Shown one piece after another: positions 34,885 through 45,205 of a stretch of 64,000 bases of DNA (the first letter of the stretch is position 1; each line of letters starts with the position of its first letter). The notes under the pieces are model-generated. The model was not told the DNA's origin and searched no databases. It saw only the letters and a list, made by a program, of their open reading frames with translations. A program made the translations under genes and the position numbers. This DNA is from Candidatus Merdivivens pullicola (GTDB lineage Bacteria; Bacteroidota; Bacteroidia; Bacteroidales; UBA932), in assembly GCA_017694945.1 (NCBI GenBank), contig JADIMA010000040.1, forward strand, positions 1 to 64,000. Direction: 5' to 3'.

Positions 34885-36369
34885 TTAATTCAGGATATGA
34901 GAGATTATACTTGTTACGCTGCTGCTTATCATGTCGTTCATCCAGATAGGGTAGAGGCCGAGGCCTGCAATGGCTATCACCAGAACCGTGACGGCTATCC
35001 TTTCGTCCCATGTGGCATCCTTGAGTTTGAGATGCTCTGGGTTGCTGCATGTGCCGTAAAGGATTTTGCCTACAAGACGGAGGATATAAACGGCTGTAAT
35101 CACAATCAAGGTGCAGGCGATTATCGTCACCACCCTGTGGAAAGTGTCATGGTTCATGAATGCTCCGTTGAAGATGGTCATTTCAGCAACGAAACCGCTG
35201 AAGCCAGGAAGTCCGAGGTTCGCAAGTCCGGCGATGACATAGCCGACTGAAAGGAACGGCATTATCTTCATTAGGCCGCTCAGTTCCCTTATGTCCCTTG
35301 TGTGTGTTCTGCCGTATATCATTCCGATGAGGGCGAAAAACAGCGCCGTCATCAGGCCGTGGCTGAGCATCTGAAGTACGGCTCCGGTTGCTGCCGTAGT
35401 GTTCATCATGAGTATCGCGAACAGTACAAGTCCGCAGTGGGATACCGACGAATAGGCGTTGATGTACTTGAGGTCGGTCTGCACGCATGCCGAAAACGCC
35501 CCATATACCACTGAAATCGTCGTAAGTATGATGAATATCCAACTGAGTTGCTGTGAGGCTTCGGGAAGCAGATACATCGCTACGCGGAAGCATCCGTAGC
35601 CTCCGAGTTTCATCAACACTCCGGCGTGGAGCATCGAGACTGCCGTAGGCGCCGATGCGTGGCCGTCCGGACTCCATGTGTGGAACGGGAACAGGGCGCC
35701 GAGTACTCCGAAACCGATAAAGACGATCGGGAACCATATTCTCTGGAGAGAAAGCGGTATATTGTGCAACTGGGCTATTTCGTTAATGTTCATCGTGCTC
35801 GCACCCGAACCGAAATATATTCCGAGTATGCTTATCAATATCAGTGCAGAACCTCCCATGAGCATCAGAGTCAGTTTCATTGCCGAATATTCTTTCTTGC
35901 CGCTTCCCCATACTCCGATGAGCAGGTACATCGGTATCAATGCGACTTCGTAGAACATGAACATCGTGAAGAGGTCGAGCGATATGAAAAATCCGAAAAC
36001 GCCTACGCTGAGCAGGCAGAACCACATGAAAAACTCTTTTACCTGGGATTCCATGCGCCATGAGGCGAATGTGCCGGTGAACACTATGATGGTTGAAAGC
36101 AGTATCATTGCCACCGATATGCCGTCCACGCCGACCGAATAGTGTATGTTGAGCGGTTCGTACCACATCATGCTGTCCGTGAACAGCATTTCCGCCGTCT
36201 GCCCGTCGGCCCTCATCCCGAGATAGGCGAAAACCAGATATACGGCAAGAGCCAGCAATATGGACGAACCGGCTACCATGACCGTGCGTATCTGCTTGAG
36301 ATTTTTAGATATCCACAATCCGAGCATCATCAACAGGGGGATTGCCGGAAAAAGTGACAAAATATTCAT
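34885..36369 (-). CDS. nuoM: NADH-quinone oxidoreductase subunit M
   Basis: A 494-residue antiporter-like subunit. Conserved features include the TM5 Glu in [39 protein letters not shown], and [14 protein letters not shown]. It pumps protons through a Lys/Glu relay. Spacing is 2 bp to nuoN and 22 bp from nuoL. Confidence 0.97.
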   Translation of the reverse strand: MNILSLFPAIPLLMMLGLWISKNLKQIRTVMVAGSSILLALAVYLVFAYLGMRADGQTAEMLFTDSMMWYEPLNIHYSVGVDGISVAMILLSTIIVFTGTFASWRMESQVKEFFMWFCLLSVGVFGFFISLDLFTMFMFYEVALIPMYLLIGVWGSGKKEYSAMKLTLMLMGGSALILISILGIYFGSGASTMNINEIAQLHNIPLSLQRIWFPIVFIGFGVLGALFPFHTWSPDGHASAPTAVSMLHAGVLMKLGGYGCFRVAMYLLPEASQQLSWIFIILTTISVVYGAFSACVQTDLKYINAYSSVSHCGLVLFAILMMNTTAATGAVLQMLSHGLMTALFFALIGMIYGRTHTRDIRELSGLMKIMPFLSVGYVIAGLANLGLPGFSGFVAEMTIFNGAFMNHDTFHRVVTIIACTLIVITAVYILRLVGKILYGTCSNPEHLKLKDATWDERIAVTVLVIAIAGLGLYPIWMNDMISSSVTSIISHILN

Positions 36370-36391
36370 AGTCCAATGTCAGTTTTATCAG

Positions 36392-38281
36392 TTAAAATAA
36401 TAACAGGATGACCGTAAGTCCGAGTGCTCCGCCCAGGAACCAGATCGTATATTTCTGGATGTTTCCGCTCTGCATCTGGCGTATGGCCCGGGATGCGGAC
36501 TCTGTTCCTTTGCCCAGCAGGTTCATGAAGCCGTCAACGACATGCCTGTCGAACCAGGCGATAGGGGTTGAGATGCAGGCGAAGATAATCCTGTGGGTTA
36601 TGAACTGGTATATCTCGTCTATGTAGAACCTGTTGTATGCGGCCTTGTGGAGTCCGCTGAAATGCGAGGCAAGGCCGTCCGCGACCTTCCTGTCTTCTCT
36701 CAGGTACATCCATGTGGCAAGTGCTATTCCGATGACGGCGACGCAGAGGCTGATGCCGGCCACTGTCCAGTCGATGTGGATATGATAGGCCTGGCCGCTG
36801 CTGCTGATGAATTCCCCGAAAGGTATCCAGCCGGCCACCAAGGTGACTGCTGCAAGGAATATCAGCGGTATGGTCATGGAGAACGGCGCTTCGTGAGGCC
36901 TGTGCTCTGCATGCAGTTCCTTGTTCTCCTTTCCCCAGAATATGCTGTAATAAAGCCTGAACATGTAAAATGCGGTAAGACCTGCAATGAATGTCATCAG
37001 CGCACCCATCCACGGGCTGAATTGGAAGCAGGCGGCAAGTATCTCGTCTTTGGAGAAGAAGCCGCTCAGCGGCCATATCCCGGCGATTGCAAGGCATGCT
37101 ATCAGGAAGGTGACATGAGTTACGGGCATGTATTTCCTCAGGCCTCCCATGGCCGACATTTCGTTGGAATGCACGGCGTGGATGATGCAGCCTGCACCGA
37201 GGAAGAGCAGGGCCTTGAACATTGCATGTGTGAAAAGATGGAACATGGAAGCCATGTATCCGAGCCCGCCTTCATGAGGGTCTGCCGATGTGCAGACTCC
37301 CAGTGCGACTATCATGAAACCTATCTGGGAAATGGTACTGAAGGCCAGCACCCTTTTTATGTCGCTTTGGACACAGGCTACGATGGCTGCATACAAGGCT
37401 GTGAATGCGCCTACATACGCTGTAATGTGCAGGACATCGGGTGCGTATCCTATGAACAGAGGGAACATCCTTGCAACCAGATAGACTCCTGCAACAACCA
37501 TTGTTGCTGCGTGGATGAGTGCCGAAACCGGCGTAGGGCCTTCCATTGCGTCAGGCAGCCAGATATGCAGCGGGAACATGGCGCTCTTTCCGGCGCCTCC
37601 GATGAACATCAGGCCGAGAGCGAGGGGAAGCATGGTTTTGGCAATGCCGTATGCTTCCGTGTCGGCTGTGAATGAGAATGTGCCTGTATAATATCCGAAA
37701 ATCAGTATTCCTATCAGGAAGCCGAGGTCTGCGAACCTTGTTACGATGAAGGCTTTCTTCGAAGCGGCTATCGCTTCTTTCTTTGTATAGTAGAAGCCTA
37801 TCAGCAGGTAGGAACTGACACCGACGAGTTCCCAGAATATGTACATCTGGAATATGTTGGTTGCGACAACGAGGCCCAGCATGCTCATAGTGAACAGGGA
37901 AAGGAATGCGTAGTATCTTTGGAATCCGCGCTCTCCTTTCATGTAGCCGAACGAATATATGTGAACCATCAATGAGACTGTGGAAATGACAATCAGCATC
38001 ATCACAGATATAGGGTCGAGCATGAAGCCTATGTCTATGTGGAGGCTTTCAGTAAAAGGCAGCCAGACGGTGTTCCATGCAATCTCTGTCGGGAATACCC
38101 CCGATGCGTCACGCCCTGCGCCGAAATACGATACGGCAGTCCAGTAACTGAGTGCCGCAACCGCTGCCGTTACAATCGTACCGATCCACCCGGCGACGGA
38201 AGGTTTGAGTTTGGTCCCGAGCAGGCCGATGAGGATGAAGCTCAGAAACGGAAGTAAAAGTATCAGAATCGTATATTCCAT
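36392..38281 (-). CDS. nuoL: NADH-quinone oxidoreductase subunit L
   Basis: A 629-residue subunit, the largest membrane component. Features: IFWELVGVSSYLLIGFYYTK (TM5 Glu region), GKSAMFPLHIWLPDAMEGPTPVS, and VLAFSTISQIGFM. The long C-terminal part (after about residue 480) would form the lateral amphipathic helix that braces the membrane arm. The antisense ORF of 360 codons in the track (36593-37675) is a shadow of this gene. Confidence 0.97.
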   Translation of the reverse strand: MEYTILILLLPFLSFILIGLLGTKLKPSVAGWIGTIVTAAVAALSYWTAVSYFGAGRDASGVFPTEIAWNTVWLPFTESLHIDIGFMLDPISVMMLIVISTVSLMVHIYSFGYMKGERGFQRYYAFLSLFTMSMLGLVVATNIFQMYIFWELVGVSSYLLIGFYYTKKEAIAASKKAFIVTRFADLGFLIGILIFGYYTGTFSFTADTEAYGIAKTMLPLALGLMFIGGAGKSAMFPLHIWLPDAMEGPTPVSALIHAATMVVAGVYLVARMFPLFIGYAPDVLHITAYVGAFTALYAAIVACVQSDIKRVLAFSTISQIGFMIVALGVCTSADPHEGGLGYMASMFHLFTHAMFKALLFLGAGCIIHAVHSNEMSAMGGLRKYMPVTHVTFLIACLAIAGIWPLSGFFSKDEILAACFQFSPWMGALMTFIAGLTAFYMFRLYYSIFWGKENKELHAEHRPHEAPFSMTIPLIFLAAVTLVAGWIPFGEFISSSGQAYHIHIDWTVAGISLCVAVIGIALATWMYLREDRKVADGLASHFSGLHKAAYNRFYIDEIYQFITHRIIFACISTPIAWFDRHVVDGFMNLLGKGTESASRAIRQMQSGNIQKYTIWFLGGALGLTVILLLF

Positions 38282-38305
38282 AATATCGTTTTTCCTTTGT
38301 TGACG

Positions 38306-38614
38306 TTACCACTTCATGTTTTTCAGGTTCTTTACCTGAATGTTGCGCACGTTGCGGTAAATATTGATGATGATGGCTATCGCTACAGCCGTTTCTGCCG
38401 CGCTTATTCCGATGGCGAACATGGTGAAGAAAAATCCTTCAAGTTGTCCGGGGAAGAGGAATTTGTTGAAAACCGCGAAATTGATATCGACGGAGTTCAG
38501 CATGAGTTCCACCGAAATCAGCATGGCCAGCAGGTTGCGCCTGGTGAAAAAACCGTATATTCCGACAAACATCATTATCGTCGAGACTATCAGGTAATAT
38601 TCCATTGGTATCAT
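38306..38614 (-). CDS. nuoK: NADH-quinone oxidoreductase subunit K
   Basis: A 102-residue, three-helix subunit. The conserved glutamates lie in LLAMLISVELMLNSVDINF and in the third helix (AAETAVAIAIIINIYRN). Full family length; 24 bp after nuoJ. Confidence 0.96.
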   Translation of the reverse strand: MIPMEYYLIVSTIMMFVGIYGFFTRRNLLAMLISVELMLNSVDINFAVFNKFLFPGQLEGFFFTMFAIGISAAETAVAIAIIINIYRNVRNIQVKNLKNMKW

Positions 38615-38638
38615 AATGAATCCTATTTTTATCTGTTT

Positions 38639-39148
38639 TTAACGTTTCCTTGCTATCATTATACCTCCTATGATGCAGGCGAGGAGCAGGATGCTTATCA
38701 CTTCGAACGGAAGCACGTAGCCGTTCTTGCCGCTTTCCATCAGGGCAAGCCCTACAGTCCTGACCGGAAGTTCGCCGTGTTCGAACTGCGAAGGCAGGAA
38801 CTGGTGCTTGAGCATTACGAACAGGCAAATGGCCAGGCCCGCCGCGCTTGCCGCGAAGCCTGCCGCAAAACGGCTTTTTTTCAGTTTTTCCGCCTTGTCC
38901 CCTTCGCTGGAAGTAAGCAGGATGGAGAACACATATAGTACGGTGATGCCTCCTGCATATATGAGCAGTTGGACTGCGCCGAGGAAGGAATAGTTGAGTT
39001 GGAAATAAATCCCTGCCGTTCCGAAAAGCACGAAAAGCAGGTAGGTGGCCGCCCTCAGTATCCGTTTTGTCGTTACGGCCAGTATCGCGCTCACCGTGAT
39101 GAACAGTGCCAGTATGGCAAATACTATCAAATCGAGTGTTATGTTCAT
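38639..39148 (-). CDS. nuoJ: NADH-quinone oxidoreductase subunit J
   Basis: A 169-residue, five-helix subunit. The third-helix pi-bulge region reads YSFLGAVQLLIYAGGITVLY, the most conserved stretch of the family. Two bp separate it from nuoI. Confidence 0.95.
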   Translation of the reverse strand: MNITLDLIVFAILALFITVSAILAVTTKRILRAATYLLFVLFGTAGIYFQLNYSFLGAVQLLIYAGGITVLYVFSILLTSSEGDKAEKLKKSRFAAGFAASAAGLAICLFVMLKHQFLPSQFEHGELPVRTVGLALMESGKNGYVLPFEVISILLLACIIGGIMIARKR

Positions 39149-39150
39149 GG

Positions 39151-39591
39151 CTATTGCTTATTCAGGATTTTGACGAGTTTTTCCCGTGTAAAGACCGAAT
39201 TTTCAAATTCGGTGGAAAATTTTATGGCATCGTGCGGGCACACGTTGACGCAGAGATGGCAGAACATGCACGAACCGAGGTCGTATTCGTATTTCACCAG
39301 TTTTTTTCTGGATTTTCCCGTCTCTGGGTCTGTGACGGTCTCGGTCGTAATCCGGATAGTCCCGTTCGGACAGTTCATTTGGCAAAGCCCGCATGCAATG
39401 CACCTGTTGTTCCCGTTTTCATCGTGGGGCATTGTCAGTTCCCCGCAATACCGGTCGTACATTTTGAGCGTTGCCCTGTTTTCGGGATACTGTTCTGTTA
39501 TCTTTTTAGTGAAAAATTCTTTCCACGTGACTTTCATTCCCGTGAGAAGGGTGCCCAAACCGTGGAAAAGTCCTTTTATATAATTACTCAT
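39151..39591 (-). CDS. nuoI: NADH-quinone oxidoreductase subunit I (two 4Fe-4S clusters)
   Basis: A 146-residue protein with two ferredoxin motifs, CIACGLCQMNCP and CMFCHLCVNVCP, holding clusters N6a and N6b that pass electrons toward NuoB. In an enzyme without NuoEFG this subunit, with NuoB and NuoCD, would be the point where an external donor such as ferredoxin delivers electrons. Confidence 0.97.
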   Translation of the reverse strand: MSNYIKGLFHGLGTLLTGMKVTWKEFFTKKITEQYPENRATLKMYDRYCGELTMPHDENGNNRCIACGLCQMNCPNGTIRITTETVTDPETGKSRKKLVKYEYDLGSCMFCHLCVNVCPHDAIKFSTEFENSVFTREKLVKILNKQ

Positions 39592-39594
39592 GGT

Positions 39595-40671
39595 CTAAAA
39601 ATGCAAATTGAATACAACTATTATCACCATTAGCAGCAGGTTCACCAGTCCTATAGGCACGAGATACTTCCATTCGAGTGTAAGTATCTGGTCGATTCTG
39701 AGCCTCGGGAACGTCCACTTGATCCACATCAGCAGCCATACTACGAAAAACGCCTTTGCGAAGAACCATACGAACCCCGGAATGTAGTCCATGACCTGGT
39801 TGAATCCGTCCAGCCCGGGAATGTGTAGCGGCATCCAGCCTCCGAGGAAAATGGTGGCTGCTATGCTGGAGACGATGAAAAGGTTGACGAATTCGGCCAC
39901 GTAGAACAGACCGAAGTGCATTCCCGAATATTCGGTATGGTATCCGGCTGTCAGTTCGGATTCGGCTTCCGGCAGGTCGAACGGCCCCCTGTTCACTTCC
40001 GCGTTTCCCGCTATGAGGTAAATCACGAAGGCTATGATTGCCGGTATGTGTCCCTTGAATATGAACCAGCCGTCAGCCTGGCGGGCTACTATCTCGGAGA
40101 ACTGCATTGTATCGGTAAGTACGACTACGGTCAGTATCGAAAGTCCGATTGAAAGTTCGTAACTTATCATCTGTGCTCCGCTTCGCATCGCGCCGATAAG
40201 CGAGAACTTGCTGTTGGAACTCCAACCGGCCAGCAATATGCCGACGACTCCGATTGAAGAGGCGGCGATGAAAAACAGGACTCCCACGTTGAAGTCCAGA
40301 ATCTCCATGCCCTTATTGATAGGTATGCATGAAAATGCCATTACGGAGGCGAGTATGACGATGTACGGAGCAAGGTTGTACAGGAACTTGTCCGAGTGCC
40401 TTATCGTAATGATTTCCTTTGTCAGCATCTTGAAGACATCGCAGAATACCTGGAGCGAGCCCCATTTGCCGACCCTGTTGGGGCCGAGGCGGCATTGGAA
40501 GGAAGCGCAGACCTTGCGTTCCATGTATATCATGATGATGGCTATGATTACATACAGCAGCAGAAGGCCTATGCCGATTGCCAGGCATTCAATGAATATG
40601 GCGAGCGCTTCCGGCATTACCGAAGTCAACTGCCCGTGTATCCAACTTGTTACAACACCGAAATCAAACAT
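39595..40671 (-). CDS. nuoH: NADH-quinone oxidoreductase subunit H
   Basis: A 358-residue, eight-helix subunit at the quinone entrance. Typical loops are ERKVCASFQCRLGPNRVGKWG, GWSSNSKFSLIGAMRSGAQM and the acidic PFDLPEAESELTAGYHTEYSG. Three bp before nuoI. Confidence 0.97.
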   Translation of the reverse strand: MFDFGVVTSWIHGQLTSVMPEALAIFIECLAIGIGLLLLYVIIAIIMIYMERKVCASFQCRLGPNRVGKWGSLQVFCDVFKMLTKEIITIRHSDKFLYNLAPYIVILASVMAFSCIPINKGMEILDFNVGVLFFIAASSIGVVGILLAGWSSNSKFSLIGAMRSGAQMISYELSIGLSILTVVVLTDTMQFSEIVARQADGWFIFKGHIPAIIAFVIYLIAGNAEVNRGPFDLPEAESELTAGYHTEYSGMHFGLFYVAEFVNLFIVSSIAATIFLGGWMPLHIPGLDGFNQVMDYIPGFVWFFAKAFFVVWLLMWIKWTFPRLRIDQILTLEWKYLVPIGLVNLLLMVIIVVFNLHF

Positions 40672-40705
40672 ATTTCCAGTTTTATTGTGTTTTCCATTTT
40701 GTTTT

Positions 40706-42325
40706 CTACCTGTCTATGTCCGGCACCACATAGTCGAGCGTGCCGCCTATCGCTATCAGGTCGGCAATCTTGGCGTTTCTTGAAATCGTGTCCACGCACG
40801 AGACCAGAGGAAGGCCGGTCGAACGGAACTTGAGCCTGTATGGGAAACGGTCTCCTTTGCTTTCAAGGAAGACCCCGAATTCGCCCCTGCTGCCTTCCAC
40901 CGCCGAATACCAGCTTCCGACAGGCAGTTTTATTACAGGCTTTACTTTCATCTGCCACTCTCCCTGAGGAATGTTGTCGATGAGTTGGCCTATGATCTTG
41001 AGGCTCTCTTCTATTTCCTTGAGCCTTACCATGTAGCGTGCGAAACAGTCGCCTTCTGTAAATGTGATTTCCTTGAAATCCGTTTTGCCGTACATGGCGT
41101 ACGGATGCCTTTTCCTTACATCGCACGCCCATCCTGACGCCCTGCCCGTACCTCCTGTGGCTCCGAAGGAAATGGCGTCTTCACGGCTGAGCACCCCCGT
41201 GCCTACGAGTCTGTTGCGTGCTATGACATTGCCTGTGAATATCTCGTGGTATTCTTTCAGCATGGGAGGGAGGTATTTCAGAAGTTTCTTGACATTTTCC
41301 ACGAAATCGGGATGGATGTCGGCCTGTACGCCTCCGATTGTATTATAAGTCTGTATCAGGCGTCCTCCGGTAGTCTGTTCAAGTATGTCCAGTACCTTTT
41401 CCCTGTCCCTGAAACCGTAAATGAATGCTGTGAGGGCTCCCATGTCCATGCACAGGCACGAGAAGAAAAGCAGGTGGGAGTCTATCCTCTGCAATTCGTC
41501 CATGATTGTACGGATGTATTGTATCCTTTCCGAAACCTCGAGTCCCAGGGCCTTTTCTATGCACATGCACAGGGCGTGCCTGTTCTGGGATGCCCCGAGA
41601 TAGTCCAGCCTGTCGGTGAGGGCAAGAGTCTGCTGATATGTGAGCGATTCGCACATTTTTTCGATTCCCCTGTGGATGTATCCGCAGTGGACATCTATTT
41701 TCTTTATGATTTCGCCCTCAAGCGAAACACAGAACCTGAGCACCCCGTGTGTCGCCGGATGCTGTGGCCCGATGTTTATCACGTATTCTTCATCCTCAAA
41801 AAGCGGTTTGCGCTTGAGTATGAAACTGCCGTCTTTGGTAAGTTCGTATTCCGGAGCGTCCTGTACGTCGTCTTCGTTTTCCATGTTGAGCGGGTTGGAA
41901 GACATGTCGTAGTCTTTGCGGAGGGGATATCCTTTCCAGTCATCCCTGAGATACAGGCGCCTCAAATCCGGGTTGCCGGTGAATTTGATGCCATAGAAGT
42001 CGTATGCTTCACGTTCGTTGAACTGTGCGCCTTTCCACAGGTCGCTGACTGTAGGAATGCTGGCGTTGTCCCTGTCCGGATCGGCGGTTTTTATTACAAC
42101 GTTTTCCCCGGTGGAGGTGTTTTCCAGATGATAAACGCAACCGAGGCCTTCTTCGCCCCAGTCCATGCCGGTGAGGCTGCGGAGAAAATCGAAACCGTGC
42201 CCGTTCCTGAGTTTTTCGGCGACATTCCTGAATGAACGGATCGGAATGCAGAACATTCCGTCTCCGGCATCAGACAGCACGGCCGACGGTTCAATGGCGG
42301 TTATAATGTCTTTTATATTGTCCAT
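40706..42325 (-). CDS. nuoCD: NADH-quinone oxidoreductase subunit C/D fusion
   Basis: A 539-residue fusion. NuoC is N-terminal (about 1-150; GAQFNEREAYDFYGIKFTGNPDLRRLYL) and NuoD is C-terminal (about 170-539; GPQHPATHGVLRF, CGYIHRGIEKMCE, GGTGRASGWACDVR). NuoD His and Asp residues line the quinone pocket. The fusion is common in Bacteroidota and Gammaproteobacteria. Eight bp after nuoB. Confidence 0.97.
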   Translation of the reverse strand: MDNIKDIITAIEPSAVLSDAGDGMFCIPIRSFRNVAEKLRNGHGFDFLRSLTGMDWGEEGLGCVYHLENTSTGENVVIKTADPDRDNASIPTVSDLWKGAQFNEREAYDFYGIKFTGNPDLRRLYLRDDWKGYPLRKDYDMSSNPLNMENEDDVQDAPEYELTKDGSFILKRKPLFEDEEYVINIGPQHPATHGVLRFCVSLEGEIIKKIDVHCGYIHRGIEKMCESLTYQQTLALTDRLDYLGASQNRHALCMCIEKALGLEVSERIQYIRTIMDELQRIDSHLLFFSCLCMDMGALTAFIYGFRDREKVLDILEQTTGGRLIQTYNTIGGVQADIHPDFVENVKKLLKYLPPMLKEYHEIFTGNVIARNRLVGTGVLSREDAISFGATGGTGRASGWACDVRKRHPYAMYGKTDFKEITFTEGDCFARYMVRLKEIEESLKIIGQLIDNIPQGEWQMKVKPVIKLPVGSWYSAVEGSRGEFGVFLESKGDRFPYRLKFRSTGLPLVSCVDTISRNAKIADLIAIGGTLDYVVPDIDR

Positions 42326-42332
42326 CGTTTTA

Positions 42333-42983
42333 CTATGCTAATCCTGATTCGTCGTAGTCTTTCGGCTGTTCGGGGCGGTTGGTCTCTTCCCTCATCAGCT
42401 TTTCGTATTGTTTTTCGCTTATGCCTTTGTTGATTCCTCCGAGGAACCGCTGGGCCTTGACCTTTCTTTGGAGCTGCATCAGTCCGTACAGCATTGCTTC
42501 CGGACGCGGAGGGCAGCCCGGGATATATACGTCCACCGGCAGTATCTTATCGACTCCCTGGACTACGTGGTAGGACTTTTTGAAAGGCCCTCCGCTTATG
42601 GCGCACCCCCCGGTGGCCACTACATATTTAGGGTCGGCCATCTGGTCGTAAAGGCGTTTCAGTACCGGGGCCATCTTGTAGGTGATGGTGCCGGCCACCA
42701 TGATGAAGTCAGCCTGCCTCGGAGAGGCCCTTGTCACTTCAAACCCGAAACGGGCGAAATCGTATCTTGCGGCGCCGACGGCCATGAATTCTATACCGCA
42801 GCAGCTTGTGGCGAATGTAAGAGGCCACAGACTATTGCTGCGGCCCCATTCTATCACATCGTCAAGACAACCTATGATAACGTTGGTTCCGTTATCGCGG
42901 AGTTCCTTGAGCATGCTTTCGATATATTCGTTGTCTTTGAAATCCTCGTATTTCATTGACTTTATCTTGACACTTCTTTTCAT
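42333..42983 (-). CDS. nuoB: NADH-quinone oxidoreductase subunit B
   Basis: A 216-residue protein. It holds cluster N2: [13 protein letters not shown] (the CC pair), [13 protein letters not shown], and [15 protein letters not shown]2 reduces the quinone. The N-terminal 30 residues and the C-terminal tail ([13 protein letters not shown]) are longer than minimal family members. Confidence 0.97.
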   Translation of the reverse strand: MKRSVKIKSMKYEDFKDNEYIESMLKELRDNGTNVIIGCLDDVIEWGRSNSLWPLTFATSCCGIEFMAVGAARYDFARFGFEVTRASPRQADFIMVAGTITYKMAPVLKRLYDQMADPKYVVATGGCAISGGPFKKSYHVVQGVDKILPVDVYIPGCPPRPEAMLYGLMQLQRKVKAQRFLGGINKGISEKQYEKLMREETNRPEQPKDYDESGLA

Positions 42984-43012
42984 ATCAGATTATCCTTTAA
43001 AATTTTGAAATG

Positions 43013-43363
43013 TCATTTCCATTCGAGTGCGCCTTTCTTCCATGCGTAGGCCAGCCCGAGTACGAGTACGGCCAGGAAAAACAGTACGCTTGCAAGTCCG
43101 TATGTTCCCAGATCCTGTACGACTACCGCCCATGCGAAAAGGAATACGGTCTCTACATCGAACATCAGGAAAAGGATGGCGAAAAGGTAATATCCGACCT
43201 TGAACTGCATCCATGATTTGCCTCTTGTCGGGATTCCGCATTCGTATGCCTCTCCTTTCTGAGGGTTGTACGATCTGGGGGCAATTGCTTTCGCAATTCC
43301 AATCGCCAGGGCCACGAGACCTATGGCAATCAGTATTACAACTACCAATAGTGTGAAATTCAT
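43013..43363 (-). CDS. nuoA: NADH-quinone oxidoreductase subunit A
   Basis: A 116-residue, three-helix subunit with the signature YECGIPTRGKSWMQFKVGYY and the acidic FLMFDVETVFLFAW. First gene of the nuo operon (A-B-CD-H-I-J-K-L-M-N). The operon contains no nuoE, nuoF or nuoG, so the NADH-oxidising module is missing from this locus. Confidence 0.96.
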   Translation of the reverse strand: MNFTLLVVVILIAIGLVALAIGIAKAIAPRSYNPQKGEAYECGIPTRGKSWMQFKVGYYLFAILFLMFDVETVFLFAWAVVVQDLGTYGLASVLFFLAVLVLGLAYAWKKGALEWK

Positions 43364-43392
43364 ACCAATGCTTTTTTATTTCCAAAACCCTG

Positions 43393-43437
43393 CAAAATTA
43401 CATAAATTTTTCTCATCAAAAAATTTTTTTATTTTTG
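43393..43437. promoter_or_regulatory. Divergent promoter boxes for the nuo operon and the DUF5606 gene
   Basis: On the minus strand TAATTTTG (43393-43400) lies 30 nt before nuoA. On the plus strand TATTTTTG (43430-43437) lies 42 nt before the DUF5606 gene. Both match TAnnTTTG; the -33 boxes are not clear. Confidence 0.45.
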
Positions 43438-43478
43438 CGCTGATTATTGAAAAAACGAAGAATTTTAATTGAAAAAAC

Positions 43479-43886
43479 ATGAAAACAGATTTGTCGAAAA
43501 TCCTTTCAATTTCAGGCATGAGCGGCCTTTATACTTATTTGTCGCAGGCAAAATCCGGTGCCGTAGTGGAGAACGTAGAGACTAAGAAAAGGACTTGCGT
43601 GGCAATGAACAACAAGATCAGTTCGCTTGAAGACATATCAATCTATACGGATGGGGGTGAAGTGAAACTTTCGGAGGTGCTTCTTAAAATGAAAGAGCAT
43701 CTCGGAGATTCCCCGGCGCCTTCGCACAAATCCGAGCCGGCAGTCCTCAAGGCCCTGTTCGAGGAAGTGCTTCCCGATTATGACAGGGATCGTTTTTATG
43801 TTTCCCACATGAAGAAAGTGGTGGATTGGTATAATATCATAGCGCAGAACGCCTCTTTTGATTTCGGAAAAGAGGATGAGCAGTAG
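43479..43886 (+). CDS. DUF5606 family protein
   Basis: A 135-residue protein starting MKTDLSKILSISGMSGLYTYLSQAKSGAVVE, typical of DUF5606, a family confined to Bacteroidota. The N-terminal half looks like a small beta-rich domain binding-site (GKPGLY-like GMSGLY), the C-terminal half is helical (HMKKVVDWYNII). Function unknown. It overlaps rimO by 11 bp and is probably co-expressed with it. Confidence 0.85.
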   Translation: MKTDLSKILSISGMSGLYTYLSQAKSGAVVENVETKKRTCVAMNNKISSLEDISIYTDGGEVKLSEVLLKMKEHLGDSPAPSHKSEPAVLKALFEEVLPDYDRDRFYVSHMKKVVDWYNIIAQNASFDFGKEDEQ

Positions 43887-45195
43887 TGTAAAGGTGATAA
43901 CGCTCGGCTGTTCCAAGAACCGTGTGGATTCCGAGCACCTTATGAGGCAGTTGGAGGCGGCTTCGTTTGAAATCGTTCCCGAAGACAGCGATGAGCCGTG
44001 CGATGCGGTCGTGCTGAATACCTGTTCCTTTATCAACGATGCGAAGGAGGAGTCGATTGCGGCTATCTTCGATGCGGTTGACAGGAAGAACAGGGGAGAG
44101 GTTTCCCGTATTTTCGTTTTCGGCTGCCTGTCGCAGCGTTATGCGAAGGAATTGCCGGAGATGATTCCTGAAGTGGACGGTTTTTTCGGAGCATCTTCCG
44201 GCGACCTGGTTTCACTTGCGGCGGCTTTGGGTGCGGAGTTCCGCCCGGAACTGTCGTTGCAGCGTTATCTTACTACGCCCCGTCATTATGCTTATCTGAA
44301 AATTTCCGAGGGTTGCGACCGCAAATGCGCATATTGTGCGATTCCCGGTATCCGAGGCCGTCACGTGTCGGTTCCCATTGACGACCTTGTGGAAGAGGCG
44401 GAAATGCTTGCCGCAAAAGGCGTGCGTGAATTGATAGTCATAGCCCAGGATACCACTTATTACGGACTGGATCTCTATGGAAAGAGGATGATTGCGCCTT
44501 TGTTGCGCAGGCTTTCCGAAATCGACGGCATAAAGTGGATACGGTTACATTATTCTTATCCTAACGGTTTTCCCGACGATCTTCTGGAAGAGATGGCCGG
44601 CAATCCCAAGATATGCAAGTACCTGGACATCCCTTTGCAGCACTGTTCCACCAAAGTGCTCGACAAGATGCGCAGGAATATTACCGGTGAGGAGACGGTC
44701 GCTTTTGTGAAAAGGCTCCGTTCCATGATTCCGGGCATAGCGTTGCGCACCACCCTGATTGTAGGCCATCCCGGTGAGGGTTTGAAAGAGTTCGGGGAGT
44801 TGCTGGACTTCGTCCGTGAAATGCGTTTCGAGAGGCTCGGAGCCTTTGCCTATTCGGAAGAGGAGGGGACTTACGGCGCGGAGAATTACCGTGACTCGGT
44901 TTCCAGGAAGGAAAAACGCCGCCGTCTGGAGGAACTGATGTCCGTTCAGCGGGGAATATCTGCTTCCTGCAATGCCTCCCGCGTGGGTTCGGCCGTCGAA
45001 GTCGTGGCGGATTCGGTCATGGACGGATATTATGTCTGCCGTTCTATGTATGAAAGTCCAGAAGTCGATGGGGAAATATTGGTCAGGATACCTGAAAATG
45101 AAGATGAAGCCGCCGTCAATGAAAGGATAGGCAAGTTTTTTGAAGTGAAAATCAGCCGTGCGGGCGACTATGACCTGTACGGGGAAATCATTTAA
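43876..45195 (+). CDS. rimO: Ribosomal protein S12 methylthiotransferase RimO
   Basis: A 439-residue protein from MSSSVKVITLGCSKN; the track start six codons upstream was set aside. The N-terminal UPF0004 domain binds a second cluster (GCSKNRVDSE, LNTCSFI, FGCLSQRY). The radical-SAM motif is CDRKCAYCAIPGIRG, the RimO variant rather than MiaB. A TRAM domain closes the protein (about 375-439). It adds a methylthio group to Asp of ribosomal protein S12. Confidence 0.96.
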   Translation: MSSSVKVITLGCSKNRVDSEHLMRQLEAASFEIVPEDSDEPCDAVVLNTCSFINDAKEESIAAIFDAVDRKNRGEVSRIFVFGCLSQRYAKELPEMIPEVDGFFGASSGDLVSLAAALGAEFRPELSLQRYLTTPRHYAYLKISEGCDRKCAYCAIPGIRGRHVSVPIDDLVEEAEMLAAKGVRELIVIAQDTTYYGLDLYGKRMIAPLLRRLSEIDGIKWIRLHYSYPNGFPDDLLEEMAGNPKICKYLDIPLQHCSTKVLDKMRRNITGEETVAFVKRLRSMIPGIALRTTLIVGHPGEGLKEFGELLDFVREMRFERLGAFAYSEEEGTYGAENYRDSVSRKEKRRRLEELMSVQRGISASCNASRVGSAVEVVADSVMDGYYVCRSMYESPEVDGEILVRIPENEDEAAVNERIGKFFEVKISRAGDYDLYGEII

Positions 45196-45205
45196 TCAGA
45201 TAAAT

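Noticed and set aside
36593-37675. 360-codon ORF on the plus strand
   Set aside because: Fully antisense to nuoL, Cys- and His-rich translation without domain character; a shadow ORF.
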